Assembly (NCBI GenBank): GCA_005882715.1 | Contig: VBEI01000136.1 | Span: 1,588 to 9,849, forward strand | Source: Chloroflexota bacterium | Lineage (GTDB): Bacteria > Chloroflexota > Dehalococcoidia > SM23-28-2 > RBG-16-64-32 | Direction: 5' to 3' | Length of the DNA stretch: 8,262 nucleotides | Part shown: positions 1 through 6,820 of the stretch, one piece after another | Numbering within the stretch: the first letter of the stretch is position 1 | How the letters are laid out: every line of letters begins with the position of its first letter | The notes under the pieces: generated by a model | Seen by the model: only the letters and a program-made list of their open reading frames with translations | The model's database searches: none | Told to the model about the DNA's origin: nothing | Position numbers and translations under genes: made by a program

Positions 1-257
1 GCCCAGGTGATGACCGGGGTGCCCTTGAGCACGTTGATGGAGACGGTCTTCGAGGCCGTCTTGTAGTTCACGCTGTCGTTCGGCGTGAAGTCCACCTTCA
101 GCGCCTGGTTGTTGCCGGCGGTGAGGATGGTGCCGCTGGCCGGCGTGTAGAGGAAGCTCCCGGCCACGTCGGCCGTCGCGTTCAGCTGAGTATTACTCAG
201 CGCCATCGGATAGGTGATGTCCGCGGGCGTGGCCCACGTGATCACCGGTTCGATCTT
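1..257 (-). repeat. Start of a further Ig-like repeat array (MBG-like), cut by the window edge
   Basis: Residues 1805-1889 contain one complete unit, starting EPVITWATPADITY and passing through LSNTQLNATADVAGSF, YTPASGTILTAG and DFTPNDSVNYKTASKTV. A second unit begins with KGTPVITW exactly at the window edge, giving a period of about 76 residues. This repeat type usually occurs in several tandem copies, so the protein probably continues well beyond the window. The MBG-like family name is from memory of the pattern. Confidence 0.75.
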
Positions 258-3200
258 CGTGATCGTCCACGTGGCGGTCGCCGGCGTTGGATCAACATTG
301 CCTGCTTGGTCCTTCGCGCGAACTGCGAACGTATGGCTGGTGCGGCTCAAACCGGAATAAAACACGGGACTAGTGCACGAGGAGAAGGCTCCGCCGTCGA
401 GGCTACACTCGAAGCTGAGCGCACCGGTCGCGGTCAAGTTGTCCAAGCCCTCGAAATCGAAGCTGGCGGACGTGTTCGTGGTGCTTGAGCCATCGGAAGG
501 CCCGCTGGAAATGGTGGTGTCTGGCGGCGTAACGTCGATCGTCCAAGCGAACGAGGCGGCGCTCTGGTCGGTGTTGCCGGCTGCATCCCTCGCCGCCACC
601 GTGAAAAGGTGCTCGCCGGCAGCGAGACCCGAGTAGGTGACCGTGCCGCTGTTGCAAGCGGTCGGCGTCTGACCGTCGAGCTGGCACTGGAAGGTATCGC
701 CGCCAGCTAGATCGCCATGGAACGTGAACGTCGCCGTGTTGCTGTTGGTCGGATCAGCGGGCGCGCTATCAATGACCGTGTCTGGCGCCTGCGTGTCCAC
801 CGTCCAGGTGAAGCTGGCCGGCGTCGGATCCGGGTTATGGGCCTGGTCGATGGCGCGGACCTGGAAGGTATGGCTGCCATCCACAACCGTGTATTGGGCG
901 GGGCTTGAGCAGGGCGCAAAAGCACTACCATTGAGGATGCACTCGAAGGTGCTGCCCGGCTCGGTCGCGTGGAAGGTGAAGTTCGCCGTCGTCTGGTTGG
1001 TCGGATTGAACGGCATGCTGTCGAGAAGCGTGTCCGGCGGGGCCGTGTCAACCGACCAGCTGAACTGCGCCGGCGTGGGATCGACGTTGCCGGCGGCGTC
1101 CCTGGCCCGTACGTAGAACGTGTGCGGTCCATCGGCGAGACTGTTGTACGTCACGGGACTGGTGCAGACGCCAAAACCGTTGCTATCGAGCTTGCATTCG
1201 AAGGTCAGATTCGCGGGCGCGGTGACATTATCAGTGCCCGAGAACGTAAACGTGGCGGTGGTGGCGTTCGTCGGGCTCGTCGGTCCGCTATCGACCGTCG
1301 TATCGGGCGGCGTGGCATCCACAAAGCTCGCCGCGATCGTGTGGTTGACCACCACGTTAGTGAACGTGTAGGTGATCACCGCGCCCACTGAGCTGCCATC
1401 GACCAGCACGTCGGCCACGTGGTAACCGGTGTCGGGCGTGATGGTGAAGGTCTGGTTCGCCCCATAGGTCACCGACACCACGTTACCTGACGGGGTGATG
1501 TTCCGGTTGGCGCCGGCCGAGGCCGCGATGCTGTAGGTGTTGATGGCGAAGCTGGCGGCGATGCTGTGGTTGGCCGTCACATTCATGAACGTGTGCGAGC
1601 TGACCGCACCCACCGAGTTGCCATCGACCAGGACATCGACCACGTGGTAACCGGTGTCGGGCGTGATGGTGAAGGTCTGGTTCGCCCCGTAGGTCACCAA
1701 CACGTTACCGGACGGGCTGATGCTGCCGTTGGCGCCCGCTGAGGCGGCGATGGCGTAGGTGTTTATGGTGAAGCTCGCAGCGATGGTGTGGTTGGCCGTC
1801 ACGTTGGTGAACGTGTAGGTCGTCACCGCACCCACTGAGCTGCCATCGACCAGCACGTCGGCCACGTGGTAGCCGGTGTCCGGCGTGATGGTGAACGTTT
1901 GGTTCGCGCCAGAATTCACCGTCACGGGACCGGACGGCGAGATGCTGCCGCCCGACCCCCCAGACGCGCTGATCGCGAAGGTGGAGGGCGGACAGTTCGT
2001 TGTCCCGATCGTGAACCCGCTGTTGACGTTAGCCGTACCGCCGCCAGGAGCTCCGTTCGTCGCCATGAAATTGCGCGAGCCAGTATTGACATTCGAGCCG
2101 ATGGTAAAGGTCGCGGTGAGTTGCGTCGGGCTGTTGACCGTCGTCACGATGCTGATGTTCTGGGACATGTTGACGCTGACCGTCGTCACACCGCTGATGA
2201 AGCCGGTCCCCGTCACGATGACGTTGAGGATCTGCCCCGTGCACGCATGATCAGGGCTAATACTTGAGATGGTCGGCGCCGGGTTATTGATGTTGAATGC
2301 GCTGCTCGTGACTCCAGTGAGTCCGGCCGACGACGCCGCCAGCGTGTAATTCGTCCCCACCTTGTCGATGGACAGGTCGCTGAACGTCGCGACGCCATTC
2401 ACCGTCCCTACCGACGTCGTCCCGCCGAGCGTGGCACCGCCGGGATTCGCCGCGATCGCCATCGTGATGCTCCGACCGTTGTCGGTTGGCACCAGATTCC
2501 CCAAGCTGTCCTGCACCTGCACCGTCATCGCCGGGCTGATCGTCTGCCCAACCGTCGTGGTCGTCGGCTGCTGTCCGAATCCGAGCTTGTTCGCGGCCCC
2601 AGCGGTGATAGTGAAGGCCGCGCTGACCGCGGTTTTTGCATTGCTCGTCGCGGTGAGATTCTTAGGGCCGACCTGGTTGATGCTCAGATTGCCGAACGTG
2701 CCGATACCGCTGGCGTCCGTTGACTGCGTCAATGTTCCGCTGAGCGTCCCCGTGCCCGAGGACTTCGACATCGTGACAGAGACGTTCGGCACGTCGTTCC
2801 CGAACTGGTCCCTCGCCTGCACGGTCACCGCCGGCGTGATCCTCTGCCCAGCCACCGTGTCCGTCGGTTGCTGCACGAATGCCACCGTGTTTACCGCGGC
2901 CGCCGTGATGGTGAAGGCATTGCTGTCAACCGACAGCGCTCCAGCGGATGCCGTCAGCTTCTTCGGGCCCGTCAGGTTGATGCTGAGGGTGTTGAATGTG
3001 GCGATACCGTTCGTGCCGACCCCGGTCGGCGTCGTCTGAGTCCGCGTTCCGCTTAACGTCCCCGACCCGGTAGTTAGCGCAACGGTTATCGACAGGCTCG
3101 GCACGTTGTTGCCAAACTGGTCCTGTGCCTTGACGGCTGCGGTGAAAGTTACGCCGGCCTGGACACTCGATGGCGGCTGAGTGCCGAATGACAGTGTGCT

Positions 3201-5669
3201 GGCGGCCGCCGCGTTGATCGTGAATGCGCTGCTCGCCGCGGACGTGAGTCCGGTGCTCGATGCGGTCAGGTTCTTCGAACCCGAGAGATTGATGCTCAGG
3301 TCGCTGAAGGTGGCGAGGCCGTTCGCGTCCGTCAATTGCGTCGTGGTCCCGCTGAGCGTGCCCGTCGTCAAGGCCATGCTGATCGAAACGCCAGCGCTGG
3401 AGACGTTGTTGCTGAACAAATCCTGCAGCTGAACCGTGACTGCGGGAGAAATACCTTGCCCAGCCGTCGCCGTCGTCGGCGGTTGCACAAAGACGACTTT
3501 GTTCGCCGCTGCAGCCGTGATGCTGAACGAATCGCTCGCGGTGGTCTTCGCGTTGCTTGTCGCCGTAAGGACCTTCGCGCCGATCAGGTTGATGCTCAGA
3601 TTCGCGAAGGTCGCGACACCGTTGGAGTTCGTCGTCTGAGTCAGCGTTCCACTGAGCGTTCCGGTACCGGACGTCTTCGATATCACCACGGATGCACCGG
3701 AGACGTTGTTGCCGAATGAGTCTTGCGCCCGCACCGTCACCGCCGGCGTAATGTTCTGCCCCGCCACTGTGTCCGTAGGCTGCTGCACGAACGTCACCGA
3801 GTTCACTGCTCCCGCCGTGATGTTGAACGCGTTGCTCACCACCGTCCCTGGCGTGGTCGACACGGTCGACCCCGTCGCGGTCAACGTGTATCCCGTGCCG
3901 GCTTTGTCGATCGACAGGCCGCTGAACGTTGCCTGGCCGGAACTGGTGTTCACCGCCACCGTCGTCGTGCCGCTCAGTGTGCCGCCACCGGGATTGTTCT
4001 GGATCGCCAGCGTCACGGTCTGCGCGGTCCCCGTCACAGTGGTGCCGTTCACGTCCTGCAGCGTCACCACCGCGCTAAAAGCGCCGCCGGCGGTGCTGCT
4101 GAGGCTCGGGTTGGTGGTGAAAGCGAGTTTCGCTGCGGGTCCGATGACCGTGAGTGCAGCAGTACCTTGCAAATTGCCGTTGCTGGTGTCCGTCGCTGTA
4201 ATCGTTTGAGACCCATTGCCGAGTGAGGTCGCCGTATAGATCACTGAGCACTGGTTGTTGGAGTTAGGGGGGCCCATCTTGCAACTTGTGGGACTAAACG
4301 TGCCGGAGCCGCTCGGACTCACAGTCCAGTTGATGTTGTTCCCGTTGGAGGCGCCTTCCTGCGCGGTGCAGGTCGTCGAGCTGTTGAGTGCAACCGGATT
4401 GGGACTGCAAGTTACGGTGAGGTTCGCCGCCGCCTGATACGGCCCCACGAACGGCCCACCATTCCCCACCGGCGCGGCGCCCGCGGGTTCGACGAACTCC
4501 GTGCTCGTATCCGCCAGCGCGCGCGGCATGTTGATGCGGCCGTTGCCTGTCTGATCCTGCCTGCCTGCGGGGTCGGCGTTGCGCGCGATGCGGCCCACGA
4601 TCACCCCATTCGACAAGGTCGGGTCCACGGCCTTCATGAACGCGGCGAGCCCTGCCACGTACGCCGCGGACGTCGACGTGCCGCTGACGACGATGTAGTT
4701 GCCGTGGATGTCGATCGTCTGGATCTCGACGCCGGGCGCGGCGACGAAGACGGCCTGGCCGGAGTTGCTGAACGAGGCGAGCGCGTCGTTCTGGTCGGTC
4801 GCGGCCACGCCCATGACGCCACGGTCGCCGGCCGGGAAGGTCGGCGTGCCGACGGTGTCGTTTCCGACCGCGGCGACAACCACGACGCCCTTCGACCACG
4901 CGTAGTCGACGGCGTCCTGCAAGTTCGGGCTGAAGCCGGGCGCGCTGAACGCCATGAGGATGACGTCGGCGCCGTGGTCGGCGGCCCAGAGGACGCCGGC
5001 GATGACGTCGCTGTCCCGGCCCTCGCCGTTGGCGTTGAGCACGGTGACCGGAACGATCTGCACGCCCGCGTACGCGACGGCCGCGATGCCGTCACTCGGG
5101 ATTGTGTCCGTCTGCGCGGCAATGATGCCGGCCAGCCAGGTGCCGTGGCCGCTCGGATCCGTCATGCCGTTCGAGCCGTCCAGCATCGATGTGCCGGCAA
5201 CCACTGTGCCGGCCAGTTCTGGATGAGAGGCGTCCAGTCCCGTGTCGAGCAACGCCACCTTCGCGGAGCCCGACGGCGTGATGACTCCGAATACCTGGTC
5301 CCATCCGATCTTGGGCAACGCCCACTGGTTGACGTAGAGCGGATCGGATGGAACGGACTCCGACACTCGGACTTTGTTCTGTTCAACGCTCTGAACCTGT
5401 GGATCGGCTTGGTAGCGCGCCAGCGTGGCGCCCAGCTCGGCCGGCGCGACGGCGACCACGAGCAGTCGCAGCGCCGGGATGGACGACGTCAGCGTGCCGC
5501 CGTTGCGCGCGACGATTTCCGCGTGCTGATCGCTGGTCAGGCCCGCGACTACCTTGACGATCAGGGACGATGTCGTTGCGGGCACGGTCTGAGCGGCGGA
5601 AGGTATCGGCACGAGCGCCGCGAACACAATGGCGAGTAGCAGCGCAGAAACCGCAAGTCTTCGGCGCAC
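1..5669 (-). CDS. Giant secreted S8 subtilisin-like protease with multi-family Ig-repeat stalk (partial, C-terminus off window)
   Basis: I translated the minus strand from GTG at 5669-5667 and found 1889 open codons with no stop before base 1, so the gene continues leftwards. The protein begins with a signal peptide (residues 1-26, RRR then a hydrophobic core, SAA|QT cleavage). An I9-like propeptide (about 35-102) and an S8 catalytic domain (about 113-385) follow, with Asp142 in LLDTG, His175 in SGHGT, Asn270 in AVGND and Ser332 in GTSTSA. A Pro/Gly-rich linker (386-411) leads into a repeat stalk: a four-Cys Ig-like module (412-510), six Big-1-like repeats (511-1129), an IPT/TIG-like module (1131-1222), three InlB-B-like repeats (1229-1450), four Cys-pair Ig-like repeats (1452-1804) and the first of another Ig-like family (1805 on). 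The GTG start is chosen because it sits 3 bases after GGGGAAG and directly opens the signal peptide. Such proteins are exported by Sec, matured by removal of the propeptide, and displayed or released. The substrate cannot be read from the sequence; surface adhesion or polymer degradation is inference. Confidence 0.93.
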   Translation of the reverse strand, partial: MRRRLAVSALLLAIVFAALVPIPSAAQTVPATTSSLIVKVVAGLTSDQHAEIVARNGGTLTSSIPALRLLVVAVAPAELGATLARYQADPQVQSVEQNKVRVSESVPSDPLYVNQWALPKIGWDQVFGVITPSGSAKVALLDTGLDASHPELAGTVVAGTSMLDGSNGMTDPSGHGTWLAGIIAAQTDTIPSDGIAAVAYAGVQIVPVTVLNANGEGRDSDVIAGVLWAADHGADVILMAFSAPGFSPNLQDAVDYAWSKGVVVVAAVGNDTVGTPTFPAGDRGVMGVAATDQNDALASFSNSGQAVFVAAPGVEIQTIDIHGNYIVVSGTSTSAAYVAGLAAFMKAVDPTLSNGVIVGRIARNADPAGRQDQTGNGRINMPRALADTSTEFVEPAGAAPVGNGGPFVGPYQAAANLTVTCSPNPVALNSSTTCTAQEGASNGNNINWTVSPSGSGTFSPTSCKMGPPNSNNQCSVIYTATSLGNGSQTITATDTSNGNLQGTAALTVIGPAAKLAFTTNPSLSSTAGGAFSAVVTLQDVNGTTVTGTAQTVTLAIQNNPGGGTLSGTTTVAVNTSSGQATFSGLSIDKAGTGYTLTATGSTVSTTPGTVVSNAFNITAGAVNSVTFVQQPTDTVAGQNITPAVTVRAQDSFGNNVSGASVVISKTSGTGTLSGTLTQTTNSNGVATFANLSINLIGAKVLTATSNAKTTASDSFSITAAAANKVVFVQPPTTATAGQGISPAVTVQLQDLFSNNVSSAGVSISMALTTGTLSGTTTQLTDANGLATFSDLSINLSGSKNLTASSTGLTSAASSAFTINAAAASTLSFGTQPPSSVQAGVTFTAAVKAQDQFGNNVPSLSITVALTTGSGTLSGTRTQTTPTGVGTNGIATFNTLSINLTGPKKLTASAGALSVDSNAFTITAAAVNTVAFVQQPTDTVAGQRITPAVTVQARDQFGNDVPNVSVTMSKSSGTGTLSGTLTQSTDASGIGTFGNLSINQVGPKNLTATSNAKTAVSAAFTITAGAANKLGFGQQPTTTTVGQTISPAMTVQVQDSLGNLVPTDNGRSITMAIAANPGGATLGGTTSVGTVNGVATFSDLSIDKVGTNYTLAASSAGLTGVTSSAFNINNPAPTISSISPDHACTGQILNVIVTGTGFISGVTTVSVNMSQNISIVTTVNSPTQLTATFTIGSNVNTGSRNFMATNGAPGGGTANVNSGFTIGTTNCPPSTFAISASGGSGGSISPSGPVTVNSGANQTFTITPDTGYHVADVLVDGSSVGAVTTYTFTNVTANHTIAASFTINTYAIAASAGANGSISPSGNVLVTYGANQTFTITPDTGYHVVDVLVDGNSVGAVSSHTFMNVTANHSIAASFAINTYSIAASAGANRNITPSGNVVSVTYGANQTFTITPDTGYHVADVLVDGSSVGAVITYTFTNVVVNHTIAASFVDATPPDTTVDSGPTSPTNATTATFTFSGTDNVTAPANLTFECKLDSNGFGVCTSPVTYNSLADGPHTFYVRARDAAGNVDPTPAQFSWSVDTAPPDTLLDSMPFNPTNQTTANFTFHATEPGSTFECILNGSAFAPCSSPAQYTVVDGSHTFQVRAIDQAHNPDPTPASFTWTVDTQAPDTVIDSAPADPTNSNTATFTFHGDLAGGDTFQCQLDGQTPTACNSGTVTYSGLAAGEHLFTVAARDAAGNTDQSAASFAWTIDVTPPDTTISSGPSDGSSTTNTSASFDFEGLDNLTATGALSFECSLDGGAFSSCTSPVFYSGLSRTSHTFAVRAKDQAGNVDPTPATATWTITKIEPVITWATPADITYPMALSNTQLNATADVAGSFLYTPASGTILTAGNNQALKVDFTPNDSVNYKTASKTVSINVLKGTPVITW
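258..1316 (-). repeat. Four tandem Ig-like repeats with a fixed cysteine pair
   Basis: Residues about 1452-1804. Each unit opens with PPDT or APDT and D/SSxP, continues with a TxTFxF strand, then F(E/Q)CxLxG, then a second cysteine, then a SHTFxVRAxDxAGN tail that reads DPTPA in three units. Cysteine pairs are 1492/1502, 1577/1587, 1662/1672 and 1755/1765, always 10 residues apart. This constancy argues for one disulfide per unit. Spacing between units is 85, 85 and 93 residues, the last unit carrying a short insertion. This is a common bacterial extracellular Ig-like repeat type. Confidence 0.85.
1320..1985 (-). repeat. Three tandem divergent InlB-B-like repeats (74-75 residues)
   Basis: Residues about 1229-1450. 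Each copy contains SxSPSG, GANQTFTITPDTGYHV, DVLVDGxSVGAV, TFTNV and ANHTIAASF. The same marker (gccatcgaccag on the plus strand) starts at 1395, 1620 and 1842, giving periods of 225 and 222 bases, which are whole codons. Plus-strand bases 1415-1463 and 1640-1688 are identical (49 bases), so this is the youngest part of the repeat region. The pattern fits the divergent InlB B-repeat family of surface proteins; its ligand is generally unknown. Confidence 0.88.
2004..2279 (-). other. IPT/TIG-like Ig module
   Basis: Residues about 1131-1222, starting APTISSISPDHACTGQ and continuing with VIVTGTGFISGVTTVSVN and then a PTQLTATFTI strand. The PxISSISP...G..L.V.VTGTGF pattern is the signature of IPT/TIG domains, found in many extracellular proteins. 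Cys1143 near the start and Cys1226 just after the end could form a disulfide that closes the module. It appears only once in the visible part of the stalk. Confidence 0.75.
2283..4139 (-). repeat. Six tandem Big-1/invasin-like Ig repeats, about 100 residues each
   Basis: Residues about 511-1129. Each unit has the same order: a start like VxFVQQPT..AGQ, then the PAVTVQxQDxFGNNV strand, then TGTLSGT, then NGxATFxxLSIN, then GxKxLTATS, then AFxITA. Approximate unit starts are residues 511, 621, 721, 821, 923 and 1024. The QD.FGN.V and GTLSGT...G.ATF.LS signatures fit Big-1-type domains of adhesins such as invasin and intimin, where they form a rigid extended rod. Units are divergent in DNA but strongly similar in protein. 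Units 2 and 5 are the closest pair. Confidence 0.85.
4140..4436 (-). other. Ig-like module with four cysteines
   Basis: Residues 412-510, directly after the linker. It begins LTVTCSPNPVALNSSTTC and ends QGTAALTVIG, with alternating beta-strand pattern and cysteines at 421, 434, 463 and 474. This resembles bacterial Ig-like modules that open with TVTCSP and hold two disulfides. Oxidised cysteines fit an extracytoplasmic location. I assign it by pattern only. Confidence 0.6.
4515..5333 (-). other. Peptidase S8 catalytic domain with complete triad
   Basis: Residues about 113-385, close to the usual size of a subtilase core. Visible family landmarks are YVNQWAL at the start, Asp142 in VALLDTGLD, His175 in DPSGHGT, oxyanion Asn270 in VVAAVGND, the strand FPAGDRGVMGVAATD followed by ASFSNSG, and Ser332 (codon 4676-4674) in GTSTSAAYVAG. 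Departures from the common consensus are Trp178 where HGTHVAG has His, Ala240-Phe241-Ser242 where Ser-Leu-Gly usually lines the S1 pocket, and Ala-Tyr in place of Pro-His after the serine. All catalytic residues are kept, so it should be active, but substrate preference may differ from classical subtilisins. Confidence 0.92.
5364..5567 (-). other. I9-like inhibitory propeptide
   Basis: Residues about 35-102 run from LIVKV through a Gly-Gly-Thr-Leu turn and the hydrophobic strand RLLVVAV to SVEQNKVR. This is the beta-alpha-beta-beta-alpha-beta pattern and the usual ending (SVE, then a basic stretch) of subtilisin propeptides. In that family this domain folds the protease, blocks its active site and is cut off autocatalytically. 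The mature N-terminus would lie near residue 103-112, before DPLYVNQWAL. Confidence 0.75.
5592..5669 (-). other. Sec signal peptide of the subtilase
   Basis: Residues 1-26 have three arginines after the start, then a hydrophobic core rich in Leu, Ala, Val and Ile, then Pro-Ile-Pro. They end in Ser-Ala-Ala before Gln27, which fits the small-x-small rule of signal peptidase I. There is no lipobox cysteine, so a lipoprotein is unlikely. No twin-arginine consensus with a following FLK-type motif is seen, so Sec is favoured over Tat. Confidence 0.85.
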
Positions 5670-5672
5670 GAG

Positions 5673-5679
5673 CTTCCCC
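5673..5679 (-). promoter_or_regulatory. Ribosome binding site of the subtilase gene
   Basis: The minus strand reads GGGGAAG, then CTC, then the GTG start at 5669. The purine run is complementary to the 16S 3' end and decides the start, because no ATG lies in frame before residue 162 and this GTG opens the signal peptide directly. Confidence 0.6.
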
Positions 5680-6223
5680 GCTCGCGTGGAATAATCGGGC
5701 GCCGCGCCGGGTGAGCCGGCGGCGACGACATGTCGGCTGTCTCGGTGAATCGGTGGGCGCGTTATGCGTGATGTGGCTGATGTGCGGGCACACGATGCAG
5801 AGGGCCGCCGCGGTACGCTGCAGAGCGAGGATCGCACCGGCATCAGGTCTCGCAAACCTTCGTTCGTATCCAGAACCGACGGACCTCCGGTGCGGATCTG
5901 GGCCGACGGCGGCGGGAAATAGCCGAGGTGCCGGCCAGAGACGAATACACGACGACAGCGTCCGGCACGCTCGGCCTCCAATAATGGTGGTTACGACATC
6001 TTTAATTCCCGCAGCCGCAGAATCGGAAATGCCCCATCTGTCTCAGCGTCTCGCCGCGCTCGGGACGCCGGGCGCCGATCCAATCACGGCGATGAATGGC
6101 AGGAGAACGCAACCTCTGTGCCGCATGTTGTCGCCGCCGGCCAAAACCCATGACCGATGGAAAGTCGCTCACTTCCACGACTATTTGAAGATCGATGCGA
6201 TTGCTCGAGCTTGGATTTTCAAG

Positions 6224-6248
6224 GCTATCCCCGCGTTTGCGGGGTAGC
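6224..6248 (-). terminator. Imperfect hairpin after the pilin operon (possible terminator or REP-like palindrome)
   Basis: Plus-strand GCTATCCCCGC and GCGGGGTAGC pair around a GTTT loop: 10 base pairs with one bulged T at 6228. It begins 6 bases after the PilW-like stop. On the minus-strand transcript the hairpin is followed by CTTGAAAATCC, with no run of U, so a classical intrinsic terminator is doubtful. It may instead stabilise the 3' end of the mRNA or be a dispersed palindromic repeat. Confidence 0.4.
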
Positions 6249-6253
6249 GAGGT

Positions 6254-6820
6254 TCAGACCTCGTTGCACGGGCGACACGTGAACGTCGATCGGAACGTCA
6301 CCGCCTTGGGCGCTATCGTCGTGTTGTTGAGCACGAAGCAGACTTCGACTCGCTCCGGACGGTCGAGAGGGTCGTTGTGCACATTGAAGACGTTCACGCC
6401 GTCGGGCCATGTCGCGGGCGGCGCGGCAGCCGGGCACGCCGCCACGGTCATCGCGAACGGGGCGCCCGAGAGCATGTTGAACGCTCCCCCGTCCGCGACA
6501 TCTTCGATGAGTTGATCACCGTTCGCAGCGTTGAGGCGAAAGCACCACACGTGACCCGCGACATCGAGCCTGACGCTGCCGGCGATGCCGCCGCACACCG
6601 CCGGCTGGTTCGGTGGGCCCTGGACGGTCGTGGCGGGCCGGACCCTGCGTCCGACCTCCTCGAGTATCAGCGTTCCCTGGCGCTGTAGGTAGGCGAGGGA
6701 CTCATCCTCGCGCCCGGCTCTCAGTGCTGCGACATAGAGGCTGCCGGTTGCGACCACAACGAGGCTGCCGACAAGGGCGGCGACCAGGACTTCTGGCAGG
6801 GTGAATCCGCGGTCGTTCAC
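6254..6820 (-). CDS. PilW-like type IV minor prepilin, 188 aa
   Basis: The protein starts at GTG 6820-6818, four bases inside the end of the preceding gene (GTGA overlap), not at the further upstream ATG, which would add about 90 residues that only shadow that gene. Residues 1-5 (VNDRG) are a short leader. The prepilin peptidase site is Gly5|Phe6, with Glu10 at mature position +5 as required for pilin assembly. A hydrophobic helix runs to about residue 33, then a heptad-like amphipathic helix (DESLAYLQRQGTLILEEVGRRV), then a beta-rich globular part. It has six cysteines (76, 93, 129, 161, 182, 185), the last two as CRPC four residues from the end. Length and helix pattern match PilW/PulJ-type minor pilins, which help start pilus or pseudopilus assembly in the inner membrane. 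The exact subclass is less certain than the prepilin call. Confidence 0.88.
   Translation of the reverse strand: MNDRGFTLPEVLVAALVGSLVVVATGSLYVAALRAGREDESLAYLQRQGTLILEEVGRRVRPATTVQGPPNQPAVCGGIAGSVRLDVAGHVWCFRLNAANGDQLIEDVADGGAFNMLSGAPFAMTVAACPAAAPPATWPDGVNVFNVHNDPLDRPERVEVCFVLNNTTIAPKAVTFRSTFTCRPCNEV

Larger units (their letters stand above)
5670..6253. other. Intergenic region between the pilin operon and the subtilase gene
   Basis: About 580 bases with no gene I can support. Near its right end is an imperfect hairpin (6224-6248). A short AT-richer stretch lies at about 5978-6010. A minus-strand GGAGG at 5979-5975 precedes a 41-codon GTG frame (5968-5843) whose product is arginine-rich and unfamiliar. 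GC-rich short inverted repeats occur near 5701-5724. I looked on the minus strand for -35/-10, sigma-54 (TGGCAC..TTGC) and c-di-GMP-I riboswitch patterns and found nothing convincing. The promoter of the subtilase presumably lies here. The plus-strand open frame across this region is arginine-rich, overlaps the signal peptide region antisense, and looks like chance. Confidence 0.6.

Noticed and set aside
1395..1985. CRISPR-like array or tandem satellite suggested by regular near-identical units
   Set aside because: The 225- and 222-base units are fully in frame and code for a recognisable protein repeat. There are no short palindromic repeats with unique spacers.
2362..3039. Plus-strand open frame of 225 codons opposite the Big-1-like repeats, and a similar one at 3706-4209
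   Set aside because: These recur with the period of the repeats on the other strand (the same CCTNVT- and LMLR-like strings). They are antisense shadows of a codon-biased repeat gene, not independent genes.
4294..5122. Minus-strand frames of 201 and 162 codons inside the protease domain
   Set aside because: They are arginine-rich or Arg/Ser/Thr/Pro-rich translations in other frames of the subtilase, whose own frame carries all the catalytic motifs.
5570..6247. Plus-strand open frame of 225 codons across the intergenic gap
   Set aside because: It starts antisense to the subtilase signal peptide and propeptide, is rich in Arg and Ala with no domain-like pattern, and reads through the hairpin. 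It looks like a chance frame in GC-rich DNA.
5670..6253. c-di-GMP riboswitch or sigma-54 promoter ahead of the subtilase
   Set aside because: I looked because surface adhesins and pili are often controlled this way, but found neither the conserved riboswitch core nor a TGGCAC..TTGC pair on the minus strand.
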